From Trichostrongylus colubriformis (lineage: Eukaryota > Nematoda > Chromadorea > Rhabditida > Trichostrongylidae), in assembly GCA_963978905.1 (NCBI GenBank), contig OZ022257.1, forward strand, positions 11,554,509-11,618,508: a stretch of 64,000 bases of DNA, given 5' to 3'. Position numbers and translations under genes: made by a program. The notes beneath the pieces were generated by a model. The model was not told the origin of the DNA and did no database searches. It was given only the letters and a program-made list of their open reading frames with translations. Shown piece by piece: positions 22,055 through 33,043 of this stretch (positions within the stretch are counted from its first letter, which is position 1; each line of letters begins with the position of its first letter).

Positions 22055-25000
22055 CTTTGACGGGCTCCACCAGAGTTTCTTTGCCGATCGACAGTTTGCC
22101 ACTGGCAAGACAACAGGCCCCTCTTTGAGGTAGCAGCAACTAAAAAATTTCATATGAATTCTCTTAATTACAGCATGCGAGGTGTCAAAAATTACCCACA
22201 CGCATGCTTGTGGAGGAGTTTCTCTTAGGTCGAATCACTACTTGTCGACCTATCTGAACATCGAACGTATTCTCGCGAAAGCTTACCTATAATAGACCTG
22301 ATAATATATCACAAACTAATCAACCCTCGAACATCAAGATTCGATTCATCCGTCGATGCTGTTCCTTGCCCCTCCATCGCTACAGATATAGCGCAGAGAA
22401 CTCGATGCGGGGTCATGCGGCGCAGTTTTCCGAGTTGAGCCCTCAGGCTGCGTTCATACTCAGCGCTGACAAGGCGTAGCTGCGTTCGCAGGTACAGAGA
22501 CTACGCAGACAACGAGTTAGCGTGAAGTAGACGGAGACGCTGAGACACTAGCTACGCCCTGCCGCAGGCGACGCACAGTATGAATGCAGCCTTGCCGCGT
22601 CCATCATGAAGATGCCGCGCCTGTTAAAACGACAGGTCTTTTTCCATTTAACTCAAACTTCAACAAGAGTTCAATTAACGTGACAACTCAGAATGAACAG
22701 CTTTCCGTTCTAAGAGACGGATTCCGAAAAAAAAGCCGACTAGCCCTGGTCGCTTTCCAATTTATTCTATTGATTGCTAATTTTATAAGTTGTACTGAAT
22801 ACGTGCCAACTTTCGAACCACCTCGCCCCAGGCTACTTCAAAGATTACTGCTCGTAAACAAACAAATACGTCACGCTCACATTAAGTCGAAGAGATTTGA
22901 CGTCGCTTTCTCGGCAACCACCGATCACAGGAGGAGGTGATGGCACGAGTTCATAGTGGGGTGAGTCGACATCCACTTTTTGAAGATTCTAAACCAACTG
23001 CAATGAAATCGGTTCCTAGGAGAACCTGAAAACCTGCGGCTTCCAGTTTTCAGTTAGAAACATTGCTTTTATTGTAATGTACTCTGTAATCGTGCTGTTA
23101 GGTTGCCGTCAGACTTTGCGATTTTGCAATTTTGCGACGTCGCACTTTCGCACGCAATACTACGACCTTAAGATTGTGGAATGCTGTAACCTCACGTACA
23201 GATCCGCGACACCGCAAAATCGCAAAATCTCAGAACCGCAAAATCGCAAAGTCTGACGGCGGCCTTAGCATTCATCGCTGCTCCATCGATGTTGACACGC
23301 ATCGTTGCAATGCTCATTACAGAGGAAAACATAACAACAGGTTAATTTGTTTTTTACTTCGCGCTCCAGTGGTTGTATGACAAGCAATAAAAATAGAGGC
23401 AAAATGGCGTTTGTCGTGCGTATGATTAGACAGTGAGGTAAACAGAGTGAATGAAAGTTTGCCTGAACTTCAGTAAAAATAGCAAAAGGACCAAAATGAT
23501 CTACAGGAGAATGACTGTCACGCTAGAATCGTTCAACTTGAACACGTTTGTATGTACTTTATTTTTATTTATTTATTTTTTTGCATTTTTTTACTAGCAT
23601 GGAAGCCACAGAAGACGTCTAAATGCTGCCGGATAATAATCACTCGAGCCCGGTATTTGAGGAATGCACTGGTTGAGCATTGCTTGAGGGAAGCAACTGA
23701 GATAATTGTGGTGTTGGGGTAGGGAAGTATCGGGACTATAAATAAACACTAGGACACAAGGAGACGTTTTGTGGGGAAAGTCATGTCCCTGACCTTTAGC
23801 GATGCTTTACACTGGCCACCTGCCCCCTGTAGAGATGCTGATCCTGGAGGCAAGCGGGTTACGCGCCACGTATAACCGCTGCACCATACAGATCCAGGTG
23901 GTTCCGATATAAACCAGATGAATGTGCCTGGAAACACGTCAGCCACATAAGAGTCCGCACACTTCATCACAGAGAACCTCGAAGAAAAATTGCAATTCAC
24001 CGGATGTTTTTTAGTACATGATGCCCAATACTGCCAGAAATTACAACTTTTTCCACCATTAACGCCCTTAAAAGGACAGAAGAGTAGAATACACCTCACC
24101 TGCCCATCGAACCAAAATGTGAGACGGTTCAGCTCGTCCGTGTCGCTTGCAAACATCAACGAAAATCTAAAAATGCTCTATAAGGATGAGTTCTTACGTT
24201 GATAAATCTTTTGTTGGGATGCGCCTCGCATTTCAGTTCCATTCAGAATCGTGGTGACAGGTGAACGGGATTTGGCTTATACAATGACTTACGGGACAGT
24301 AGATACACAAGTCAGTGCTTTTATCTTCCCAGACAAGACTTGTACCCATTCAGCGACTCCGAAGGAATGAAAGGCTTAATTGGCCTCAGCGGGTGTTGAT
24401 GCAGGATTGATACCCGCACCATAAGAGTGGAAGTGCGCGCCACCTGTCACTATACCACCTCCCCCCGGAATGCTTTATATTAGCAGTAATAAATATTTAT
24501 TGGAACTGCTTTACTATTCTCGGTTACTAGTCCGCTATTTCACTTCCCCCCCCCCCCCTCTTATAAGGACATGCTTCCATGCCCTTCCACTGGCTGCTAT
24601 AAAGATGGTACTGGATTGAGAAAAGTGGGTACCTTTCACAGGATAAATACAAGGAGAAATCGAGTGTTGCACATTGACCAACAGCAATCGGAAGTTCGTG
24701 CCAGTTATTAGTCTGTAGCGAAGCCTTAAAAAAGCTTTGAAAACATTAATCAAAAACAAATTAAACTTCCGGAAACTGTATGTAGCTGAATAGATTGAAA
24801 ATACGAAAACATAGAGAAAAAAAAAACTGTGGTGCAATGAGCTCTACCTTCGACTCAGCATTTTTACAATACAAATAAAAAGAAAAAGCAAACATAATAC
24901 CAACAATTTAACAAAACACGGCATCATGCTGTTGAATGCTCAACAACAGTTTGAAACTCCAAATTATTTATTCAGAAAATTTATTCAGAAAACAGAAAAT

Positions 25001-25325
25001 GACCCCTCTCCCTCCCCTCCAAGAGTCTTTTGAAGGGTCTTCGGATTAAGATCATTATGAACTTCAGAATAGCACAATATTAAACATATTTTTTGTCATT
25101 TCTTTACTGTATGAACTTTGATAATCACCATGCAGCATGATCTATTACCGGATGAAATAATTTTTTAAAGAAAGCTACTATATTACATATCATGTTCTGC
25201 TTATTTTCTGATGTTGACTTATACAGCTTATCAAATAAATAAATGAAAATGCAAAAAAGGCTGCTTACCCCTTCAGCGGCATCAAGTAGAGCTAGCAGTA
25301 GGAGAATCGCCAATCCAGCCAGCAT
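22055..25325 (-). CDS. Secreted cysteine-containing protein of unknown function, four exons placed
   Basis: Exon 1 (25269..25325) begins at an ATG and encodes MLAGLAILLLLALLDAAEG, a classic signal peptide, ending at GTAAGC in phase 0. Exon 2 (24633..24724) fits phase 0 to 2. Exon 3 (23978..24166) enters with one base and contains DELNRLTFWFDGQ and a Cys/Trp cluster (SCNFWQYWASC, KKHPVNC). Within it 24067..24099 looks like a 33-base intron (GTGAGG to TTTTAAG) but is also open in frame, so splicing there is undecided. Exon 4 (22055..22139) has a TTTTTTAG acceptor and adds CCYLKEGP and another cysteine. All joins are phase compatible. The phase-0 end of exon 4 also matches the phase-0 exon at 18502..18711. 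No known domain is recognised; the short-spaced cysteines suggest a disulfide-stabilised secreted product. A mariner and a SINE lie in or beside its introns. Confidence 0.58.
22443..22590. repeat. GGCCGCGTTCATAC-type repeat, copy 3
   Basis: Ends GGCTGCGTTCATACTCAGCG and ACAGTATGAATGCAGCC form a clear inverted pair. Confidence 0.62.
23101..23264. mobile_element. TTA-duplicating MITE (GGCCGCCGTCAGAC family), copy 1
   Basis: TTA flanks both sides. Ends GGTTGCCGTCAGACTTTGCG and inverted GGCCGCCGTCAGACTTTGCG. The interior repeats GCAAAATCGC. A 3-base TTA duplication with GGxxx ends fits Tourist/PIF-Harbinger-type MITEs (inference). Confidence 0.78.
24215..24470 (-). repeat. tRNA-derived SINE, copy 2
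   Basis: Reverse orientation: tail GGGATGCGCCTCGCATTTCA first, then the body and the B-box-like GATGCAGGATTGATACCCGC. Between exons 2 and 3 of the secreted-protein gene. Confidence 0.72.
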
Positions 25326-25399
25326 TCCTGACAAGGACAAGTCAGGCACGACTCAGGTCTAACGTTCGTAAAGCATTCCTGGAAAAGTGCCTTCGAATA

Positions 25400-26150
25400 A
25401 AATACCAATTAATGACTTGTAGGAATGGTTATTCCATGATTCCAGTTAATATCAAAACACCTTTACCACATGCAAAGCATGAAGAAAAAGAGGAAAAGTA
25501 TCAAGACATTCCGCTTTTCAAAATTGAAAAATCGACTTGAAAATTGAAACTGAAAGAACAACGACCCGTTTGAGCTCTCGTCGAGCTACCTTTGAACGCT
25601 GTCAGAAGAGCACAGTTCATATTTTGACGCTCGATTCGCGCCGATTTGCTATCTCAATCTGCGTCCCTGACCATGCGACCGCCTCCTCATGAGTCTCTGC
25701 CTTTCAGACGCCCGCCAGACATTATTCTGAGGAACTGTATCGCAGCTGGATTCTTGGATTTTGCGTAAAACTCTACACGTGGGCGTGGTAAGCGAGTACA
25801 ATATAAAGATATGGGCAACAGAGGAACTTAAATTTCCGTGGACGATCCTATTGAGGGTTTCTTCAAGGGTCGGACTCCGACCAGCGTGATTGGAACTATT
25901 TTATAGGGTTTATCCAACTTCAAGAGGCGTACGCTCGATTTGGCTACTCAAATGATGGATAAGTCGAGCTTCTGACGAAGGACCTAAGATATCATGAAAT
26001 GACTTCAAAACAGGTGATGAAAATTCTTGAAAGCATTGGGTGGTTCGTTGTCGAGGTTTCGGACCGCTGAAGGCCTTTGTTTCAATCAGAACAGGTGGAA
26101 TATCCTGTGAAGTACGAAATTAAGCATTATTATTACAAATAGTTTGGGGT
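25400..26150. other. Intergenic, only a half MITE seen
   Basis: Half of a TTAA-type MITE at about 25735..25848; nothing else recognised. Confidence 0.4.
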
Positions 26151-26159
26151 AGATGGTGA

Positions 26160-26395
26160 GGTGACAAGAGGTGCCGACAGATATTCACAGCGCCGGATTA
26201 ATGCCAACCAAGATTTTTGATTTTGAAGAACAAACAAGCCCCTTGTCATTTCTATGTCATAGGTACCAGATTAGTCGTGGATCACAAAAACCCCAACTTG
26301 TTGTACAGTGGCTGACCCCTGTAAGTCATTTTATAAGCCACCATGATTTCGAATGGGAGTGGATTGCGCGGCGCATCCCATAACCAGGCGAGTGA
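26160..26395 (+). repeat. tRNA-derived SINE, copy 3 (decayed)
   Basis: Tail GCGCGGCGCATCCCATAACC and CCCCTGTAAGTCATTTTATA match the family; the tRNA-like head is eroded. Confidence 0.62.
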
Positions 26396-26469
26396 ACGAC
26401 GAGTATGCCTTTATTTCTATACAAAAATACGCACATACGCTCTCGGTGCTAGGAACGCAAGATGGGTGC

Positions 26470-26648
26470 GAAGGCAGCGTTCATGCTTTGCAGTGCCGGA
26501 GGCAGGGCGTAGTTGCATGTCTCTGCGTCTCCACCTGTGCCACCCTTTCTCATTGCCTGCGTCGACTCTGTACCTCCGTACCATTGTGCCTCGCTTCCTG
26601 TGAACGTAGCCACGCCCTGCTAGCGCAAAGTATGAACGCGGTCAAAAC
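26470..26648. repeat. GGCCGCGTTCATAC-type repeat, copy 4
   Basis: Ends GGCAGCGTTCATGCTTTGC and GCAAAGTATGAACGCGGTC are inverted. The interior matches copy 2. Confidence 0.62.
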
Positions 26649-26649
26649 C

Positions 26650-28140
26650 TAACACCTCTTGGCGGCTAAACTCTGCGCTTGTGGGCAAAATGGGCGGGCT
26701 GATCCCAATTCAGGGCAGGGTCACCGCTTTCTTAGGGCACCACTGGTGCACTGTAGGTCTTTGATTGTGCAGAAAGCATTAATTGGACAGAAAGATGCCT
26801 TCGCTGTAAACTATTTACCATGTGATCAAAACAGAATTTACTAGTAACTCGTACAGCGCCTTTGATAGCCTACATGGAAAAAGGATCTCATTCCCCCAAC
26901 AATCGCTATTTTACAAAATTTAATCTCTAAAAATCTTTAAATATGCAGCCAATTCGTGCATATAAGCTTTCAAACCATGTTTTTCATTGGAATTTAATTA
27001 AGTGGCACTTTAGGATAAATAAAGGAGTATGACAGCACATAGACCAGTCGTAAATGCCACAGCTCTCCAATTAGCCAATGGAAGTCGAATTTCTTCCATA
27101 GACTAATTGGAATGCTATCCATTTGTGGATTAATCCATTGTTGCGCCAAAGAATACTACCATAAAAATGAAAAAAATGCAAAAAAAATCCTAAAAACTAT
27201 GAGACTTGTCAGCAAGGCAATGAAAAGCAAATAATTCCATACGCACCCGAGAATCACTCAAATCGACGTCCAACTGAAAGCAACCATTAAACAACGGATG
27301 CGTTTATGGCTGGTTGAGTGCCAACAACGGCGAATTCATTCAGTTTGCACCCTTGACATTACTACTGACAAAGTACGCCCCGAAGAGAGATGGAGGTGGT
27401 CGGAAGAGGTCGCAGATGGCGCCCCACCGGACGGCTTCCAATGCTCATTGACATCAATGTCATTGTGGTTTCTGGTTCCTTACTACTAAACCCACTCAGA
27501 TCGAGCAGAGTTCAATTGCGATTATCGCCGACAATTACCAATATGGCTTCGCGACTTGTGAACGGGTTCTTGTAACGGTTCCTCCAGTAGGGCGGTTGAG
27601 GAAAGTTAAAAATACGGAATACTAAAGATGTAAAAATACACGGCAAATGTGGTAATAAATAAATCCAACTGAAAAAAATGAGAATAGGCATAAAAAGTAG
27701 TAATAGACATGAAAGTGAGTAATGCGGAATCGTTTCGGTTTTTTGGAATAGATCGAGGGACAAAGGGATTGCAGCATAAATAATGATAAAAAAGAAAATG
27801 GATATTGGAAATAAACACAGCTCACAATAGCAAAAGAATAAACAATCCTTGTACATATTACAAATGCATAGTTACGGTAGCACATACTGTTGATGACAAC
27901 AATATGGTAATAGTATGATACATATAGAAGGATAAAGAAGTTGGTATTGTACCAATAAATATTGTTAACTATGCATTCTTGGCAGAAACAGACAAGAATA
28001 AATTATGACTATAATTAATGACTGTAATATGTAGTAATAACTTCTTCGTTAGTATTTGGATAATATTAAATACCAGTTGGCTGGCGCACACTACTTGCGC
28101 GAAACACCATGTGCGTCAGTAGGTCGATCGAAATTGTTTT
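26650..28140. other. Intergenic, AT-rich, nothing recognised
   Basis: Short frames only, T-rich and low complexity on the minus strand around 27600..27880. Confidence 0.4.
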
Positions 28141-28149
28141 TTTATGAGG

Positions 28150-28600
28150 ACAGAGTATTTAAGTGTACGCTCCGCTCACACTGGGAGTAGCTTAACTTGG
28201 TGCATGTGTGGTCTTTTCGTATTGTCCCATGCCCTATCCATACCACGCTTGTACCCGTCTCCAAAGGCCATTTTTCAGGCGATGTTCAAGCTCCGCCCAT
28301 TGTGCCCACTCGTCTTTCATTACTTCAAAAAACTTATTCCTGACATTAATACACCTCTTTCCCACATTTGGGGCGCATTCGAACCCAATTAACAGTTTTT
28401 GGTCGGAAAACGGAGCACCCCAGAGCACGCTCCGCCCACCGTGGGCGGAGCTTAAGTTGGCCCATGTATGCTCTTAACTTCTTGTCCCATGCCCCACCCA
28501 TAACACACTTGTCCCCATCTGCACAGATTGTTTTTCATATAATACCTAATTTCATGACAGACGAACAGACGGACGGAACGTTTTATATATAGTAGGGATA
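28150..28600 (+). repeat. Two diverged direct copies of a retroposon-like tail
   Basis: ACGCTCCGC...GAGCTTAA...TTGTCCCATGCCC recurs at 28160 and 28428. The second ends in ATTTCATGACAGACGAACAG and TTTTATATATAGTAGGGAT, like tails of short retroelements (inference). Confidence 0.5.
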
Positions 28601-29940
28601 TTAATACATTATTGCATTGTGTAATATTACATTATATTATATTACATCAATATCATATATTTTTAAAAAATTGAAAATGCTGCTATGTGTCGAATAAAAG
28701 CACTTATAGCTTTTTAATTTCATGGGGAAACAGGGTTCGAAAAACCACTCTCCACGAGCTGTGATATCTCCATGGTGGACGATTAACTGAACTGGCATCT
28801 GGGTATGAGGCACGTAAAGGCCAGTTGTATGAATGGCTGGCGTGAAAAAGCAGTTTTCCCCTCGCCAATGAAAAGCGCATAACAGGCGAACGGCGACGTC
28901 GATGTTAATATTTGATGTGGTTATATACTTGACTAATCGTGAATTGATTATGTTCTGAAGCGCGAACACGCCAAAACAAGGCCTGAATAGGCTACACGAG
29001 GTCGAGTATGCTGATGTAGTAAACGAAGAGTGGAACTTCAGAAGGGAAATTTCTCAGACGATGGTCGTATAGAAGAATATCGTAAGAAATTAGACTTACA
29101 GTAAAAAGAGGTAAAAAGCTCTGAAGGGCGTGCTACTTTTTTCACGATCATAGCACAACCGATAAAGGAGCTGTGTTCCATGTGTGCAGTTCATGGATGG
29201 ATCGAATCACTCCACCACATCTCAGCGACTGCAAGGCTATTCTGAGCGGTGATCATCGTACAACTGCTGTCAGCTAGTGCACATTCAAACTTTGACAGAA
29301 GTGGAAGGCACGGCGCATCCCTACGAGATAGTTTGTACTAGTAGTATTGAAGGCATTTCCCCGAGTTCAAGGTGCACGTGAATCCACCTACACGTACACA
29401 GATTGCGGGAAGACTGAGAAACTGCCAATGCAAAAGTAAAAAGGGATAAAAGATGAAGTAATAAATTAATCGCCCTTGGAGTAAGCCAAGCATTCGGCTT
29501 CCCTTTAAAATTATTGAAACGTATAGAGTATATTGTATAAAGATAGGGAAAGAATCAACGAAGACTGGTGGGAAAATCCAGTTCAGCGTCAGTGTGCATT
29601 ACTCACCAAGACAATTTTGGTGGCGATTTACCGATCCAGAAAAAATGGCTTGGATGCCCACTACTGATTCTCCTTTCTATTTTTGGACTGCAACTCGACC
29701 GTCTCAGTTAGCACACAATTTCTGCCAAAAATAGTTGTGGGGTGTAGAGGTTCGTAAACAGAAAGGAGTAGAAACAACATTTAAAACCCAAACAACATTA
29801 ACCACGTAATGACCCAGTAAACGATCTGTGCAACACGTGTTCATCCCATGCCAAACCCCAAAAAACCTGAACTACAAAGCCAGGCTGCTGTGAAGCTTTG
29901 ACAGACATAAAAAACAAAGGAAAAGTTCTACGTTATAATC
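28600..29940. other. Unassigned
   Basis: A 110-codon minus frame at 28637..28969 contains some Cys and His, but no splice context supports it. A SINE tail fragment lies near 29308. Confidence 0.35.
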
Positions 29941-30190
29941 CCTTGTTGGGATGCGCCGTGCATTCCCGTACCATTCAGAATCGTGGTGGCAGGTGACGAT
30001 GCGATTTGGCCTATACAATAACTTACAGGGGCAGCCAACCGATGTCCAAGACAATGATTTCATCTTGCCAGACGAGTCTGATACCAATTCTCCCACCCTA
30101 GAGGAACTGAAGGCCGCTGATGCGGGATTTGATCCCCGCACCACGAAAACGGGAGTGTGCGCGATCTGTCACTTTACCACGTCCGCCCTG
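29940..30190 (-). repeat. tRNA-derived SINE, copy 4 (best preserved)
   Basis: On the minus strand it starts ACGTGGTAAAGTGACAGATC (A box) and GTGCGGGGATCAAATCCCGC (B box) about 35 bases later, then the body and tail TGCACGGCGCATCCCAACAA. Confidence 0.78.
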
Positions 30191-30476
30191 TCGATACAGA
30201 TAATTGTAGAAATATACAGAGCAGCTTACGAAGATGAGATTATGGTTAAGTGTGCTACGATCAAGGAAATATTCACATCCTCGGAGCTCTGAAGAGCCTG
30301 TGCGAAACGGAAACCAATCTAACTCTTCATTACAAGACCCCCCCCACCCCCAAAAATTCTCTTTAATTATTACTTCAAGTTAGAATTCAACACTTCCATG
30401 AAAAATGCAACATTTACTTTATTTGGAACATACTATGACGTCAGAGATGATGAACGCACTGCCGCTAGTAATTTAC

Positions 30477-30664
30477 CTGCTATGACCTTACTGATCGCTT
30501 CAGAGACACTTGCTTTTTTCCTGAGTTGTTTCATTTTTATTTTATTTTTCAGGATTTCTAAACTCAGTGAATAAGCGACTATATCGAAGCGGATTCCAGA
30601 CTGGGATATTGCCATCATAAATGCATCCTCAGTCACGCCACGCCACTTCACTTTACGCAGAAAC
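30477..30664 (-). CDS. Probable exon of an unidentified gene
   Basis: An open stretch of 62 codons (entry one base, exit one base) runs from acceptor CGTCGTAG to donor GTAAAT. The translation is basic and helix-prone (LRKVKWRGVTEDAFMMAISQ, then a Lys-rich segment and SVSEAISKVIAG). No domain was recognised, and no neighbouring exon could be joined. Same strand as the major genes. Chance openness cannot be excluded. Confidence 0.4.
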
Positions 30665-30969
30665 CTACGACGTGAACAAACGAACAAAATCTTTCGAAAG
30701 TCCTAGAAAACCTGGGGGTTTCTCAGCTAGATAGAATAACTGTCTGTACTCCTTTTAGCTGAACGTGAATGGACCCGACCCGCAGTTCATCACGCAATTC
30801 GTTCGATCGCATAAGGTTTTTTCATAGAATAAAATGCATAAATTTTTACTTAACCACTATCGGAAAGTAGAAAAAGGACCGAAGGTAGAAAAACTAGTAG
30901 AAAAACCGAATAATGAGAATAGTGACCGAATGAAGTTGGACTAACTCATCTTATGTTTGACATTTAGCC

Positions 30970-31140
30970 GGTCAGTGTGGTTTCTGGACCGCTGTAAATC
31001 GATAATTGGAAGATAATGATGAGAATGGTCGGAAATATCAACAGATGTGCAGGACAGGGTAGTAAACAGCAAATGTAAACAAGCAACATGCAACGGTAAA
31101 CATAATGGGTCAGTGTGGTTTCTGGACCGCTATAAATCAA
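30970..31140. repeat. 30-base direct repeat pair
   Basis: GGTCAGTGTGGTTTCTGGAC followed by CGCT(G/A)TAAATC occurs at 30970 and 31109. Confidence 0.6.
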
Positions 31141-31837
31141 TGGCAAAGGAAAAGGCGCGAAAAGAACAGCGCCACAACCGTTCCCTCCAGAAATGTTGTT
31201 GTTGGTAAATAGTAGTGATGGATATAAACACATATAAATAAATGTGTCCATGTCATGCTCAAAACAAATATGTAAGTATGCAACAATGGAAATTTCGATT
31301 CGCTGTAGCAGGGGATGGGCTTATGAAAGGATAACTGCTATCCCTCGTTGCAGGATTCATGTGTAATTGGAAGAAGAAAGAAAAAGAGAAAAAAATAGAA
31401 AGAAAAGTGGCACTGTTCTACTGGCAGTACATAAAATGTGAGAGACGCGGGCACTGACCACAAATGTATCAAATTATGTACAATTCTCTATCTCCGAGTT
31501 AGTCAAATATGCAATGCGCTTATTTGATAAATTATAGAGTATTTTCATGGTTATATTTACTATTTATGGTAAGACTTATAAAAAGCCACATTAAAGACTT
31601 GGGCAACTGTCATATCGACCTGCACGATGCGTGGGGTTTAGTTCCATTAAGGATCGACACAGCCTCGGTAGAGATCAGATCAAATTTTTAAAAAAAGTAA
31701 GCGCCTGAAGCGTTTACACCCACTCCTACTTTTTTAAATTATGAATCAAATAAATTACATGCTGACAGGATAAAAAAATAAACAGATAAGCAATAATTAA
31801 ATACACAAGATAAATAAAACAGGGTAAACACAAATGA

Positions 31838-32062
31838 CTGGACGAGGTCAGAGATGGGTTTGCTGTTGATGATCTTTCAAGAGACAGCCTGCTGTGGCGA
31901 TGCAAAACAGCTGCTCAGATGATTACTGAGCTTCGCATTCGCAAGCATTCAAAGTGTTTCTCACAAGAACCTACGGTGGAAAAATCGGATATAGTTCAAA
32001 AGATTTTAATTGAATCAATAAATATTCAGGGGAGCAGCTTTAATAGAACTTTACAAAACTAA
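31838..32062 (+). pseudogene. 75-codon open segment without ATG, coding-like
   Basis: Directly after a TGA the plus strand stays open for 74 codons to TAA. The composition is protein-like (DEVRDGFAVDDLSRDSLLWR, CKTAAQMITELRIRKHSKCF). It has no start codon and no clear acceptor at its beginning, so it may be a relic of a transposon protein or an exon whose splice site was missed. No family recognised. Confidence 0.22.
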
Positions 32063-32554
32063 CGATTGTAGGTGAGATATGATAGTGAAAGCCACAAAGA
32101 TTAAGAGCATTGGTTGAAAGGAAAACGGTCCTGCGAGCAACCAAAGCAAAGAAAGTCAATTAACGACGAACTTGAGGCGGGCATAATACACAAAGAGTCC
32201 ATAGAGCAGAGTCATTTCATAGAAAAGATGCCAATGGACAGTCAATTTCAGAGCAAAACGGGTGTGTGGCAAGAGTTTCGGTGGTCAGTGGGGCCAGGTC
32301 ACCCATGAATGGATGTGCTTCACGAGACGATTGATTTAATACACTGAATTCAAGATCATAGCTATGTGGCCGGTTCTCTCATGTCAAAGATAAAACTCAA
32401 TGAATTTCCAATTAAAAGCGGATAAGATGTATACTGTAGATGGAAGCTTATCAATATAACAGTCCCTGGTAATACGTTCTACCCCGATGAGAATTCCCAA
32501 GCTCTTCCCTCTTGAAACCTAGGCATGATGTTCAGATTATCCACGTACTGCTCT

Positions 32555-32855
32555 GCCGAACGAGGTTTTTAGGTGAATAAATTTCATCAACGGCTTGACG
32601 TTTCGACTCGACCCTTCCGTCGTCTTCAGATGCCTAAAAAGTGGCTCGAAGTTCGCTGACCCTTGACTTACCCAGTTAAGCGCCTAAAATCTCCCAGCTT
32701 TTCGGACTAACCCATTCAATCCATGGAGACGTGGAACAGACGAAAGAAAATAATTGAACTTATCCCGTGATCCACGTCTGAAGACGAGAAAGGGTCGAAA
32801 CGTCAGGCTGTTAATAAAATTGATTCACCTATAAACCGCGTTCGGTAAAGCAGCA
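32555..32855. repeat. Inverted pair of Penelope-like terminal motifs
   Basis: AGGTGAATAAATTTCATCAA...CGTCTTCAGA at 32572 is matched inverted by TCTGAAGACGAG...ATTGATTCACCTATAAACC at 32772. Each arm has CTGAAGACGA...CGAAACGTC or CGAGTCGAAACGTC, a hammerhead-like core. Confidence 0.55.
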
Positions 32856-33043
32856 CACGGATAATTTGGTTAAAATATTTTTTCGTCTTTTCTTAATGAA
32901 TTGCCCTCCAACACTGGCGACCTGACCCTTCGGAACACCGGTCGGAACACTTGCACCTCACTCCCGAGGTTGGTTCGGAGATCTTTTGCCCTTCTGCGGG
33001 TTAATTTTTTATGAAGCAGTGGCATCCTGTGAGAGAAATAGTA

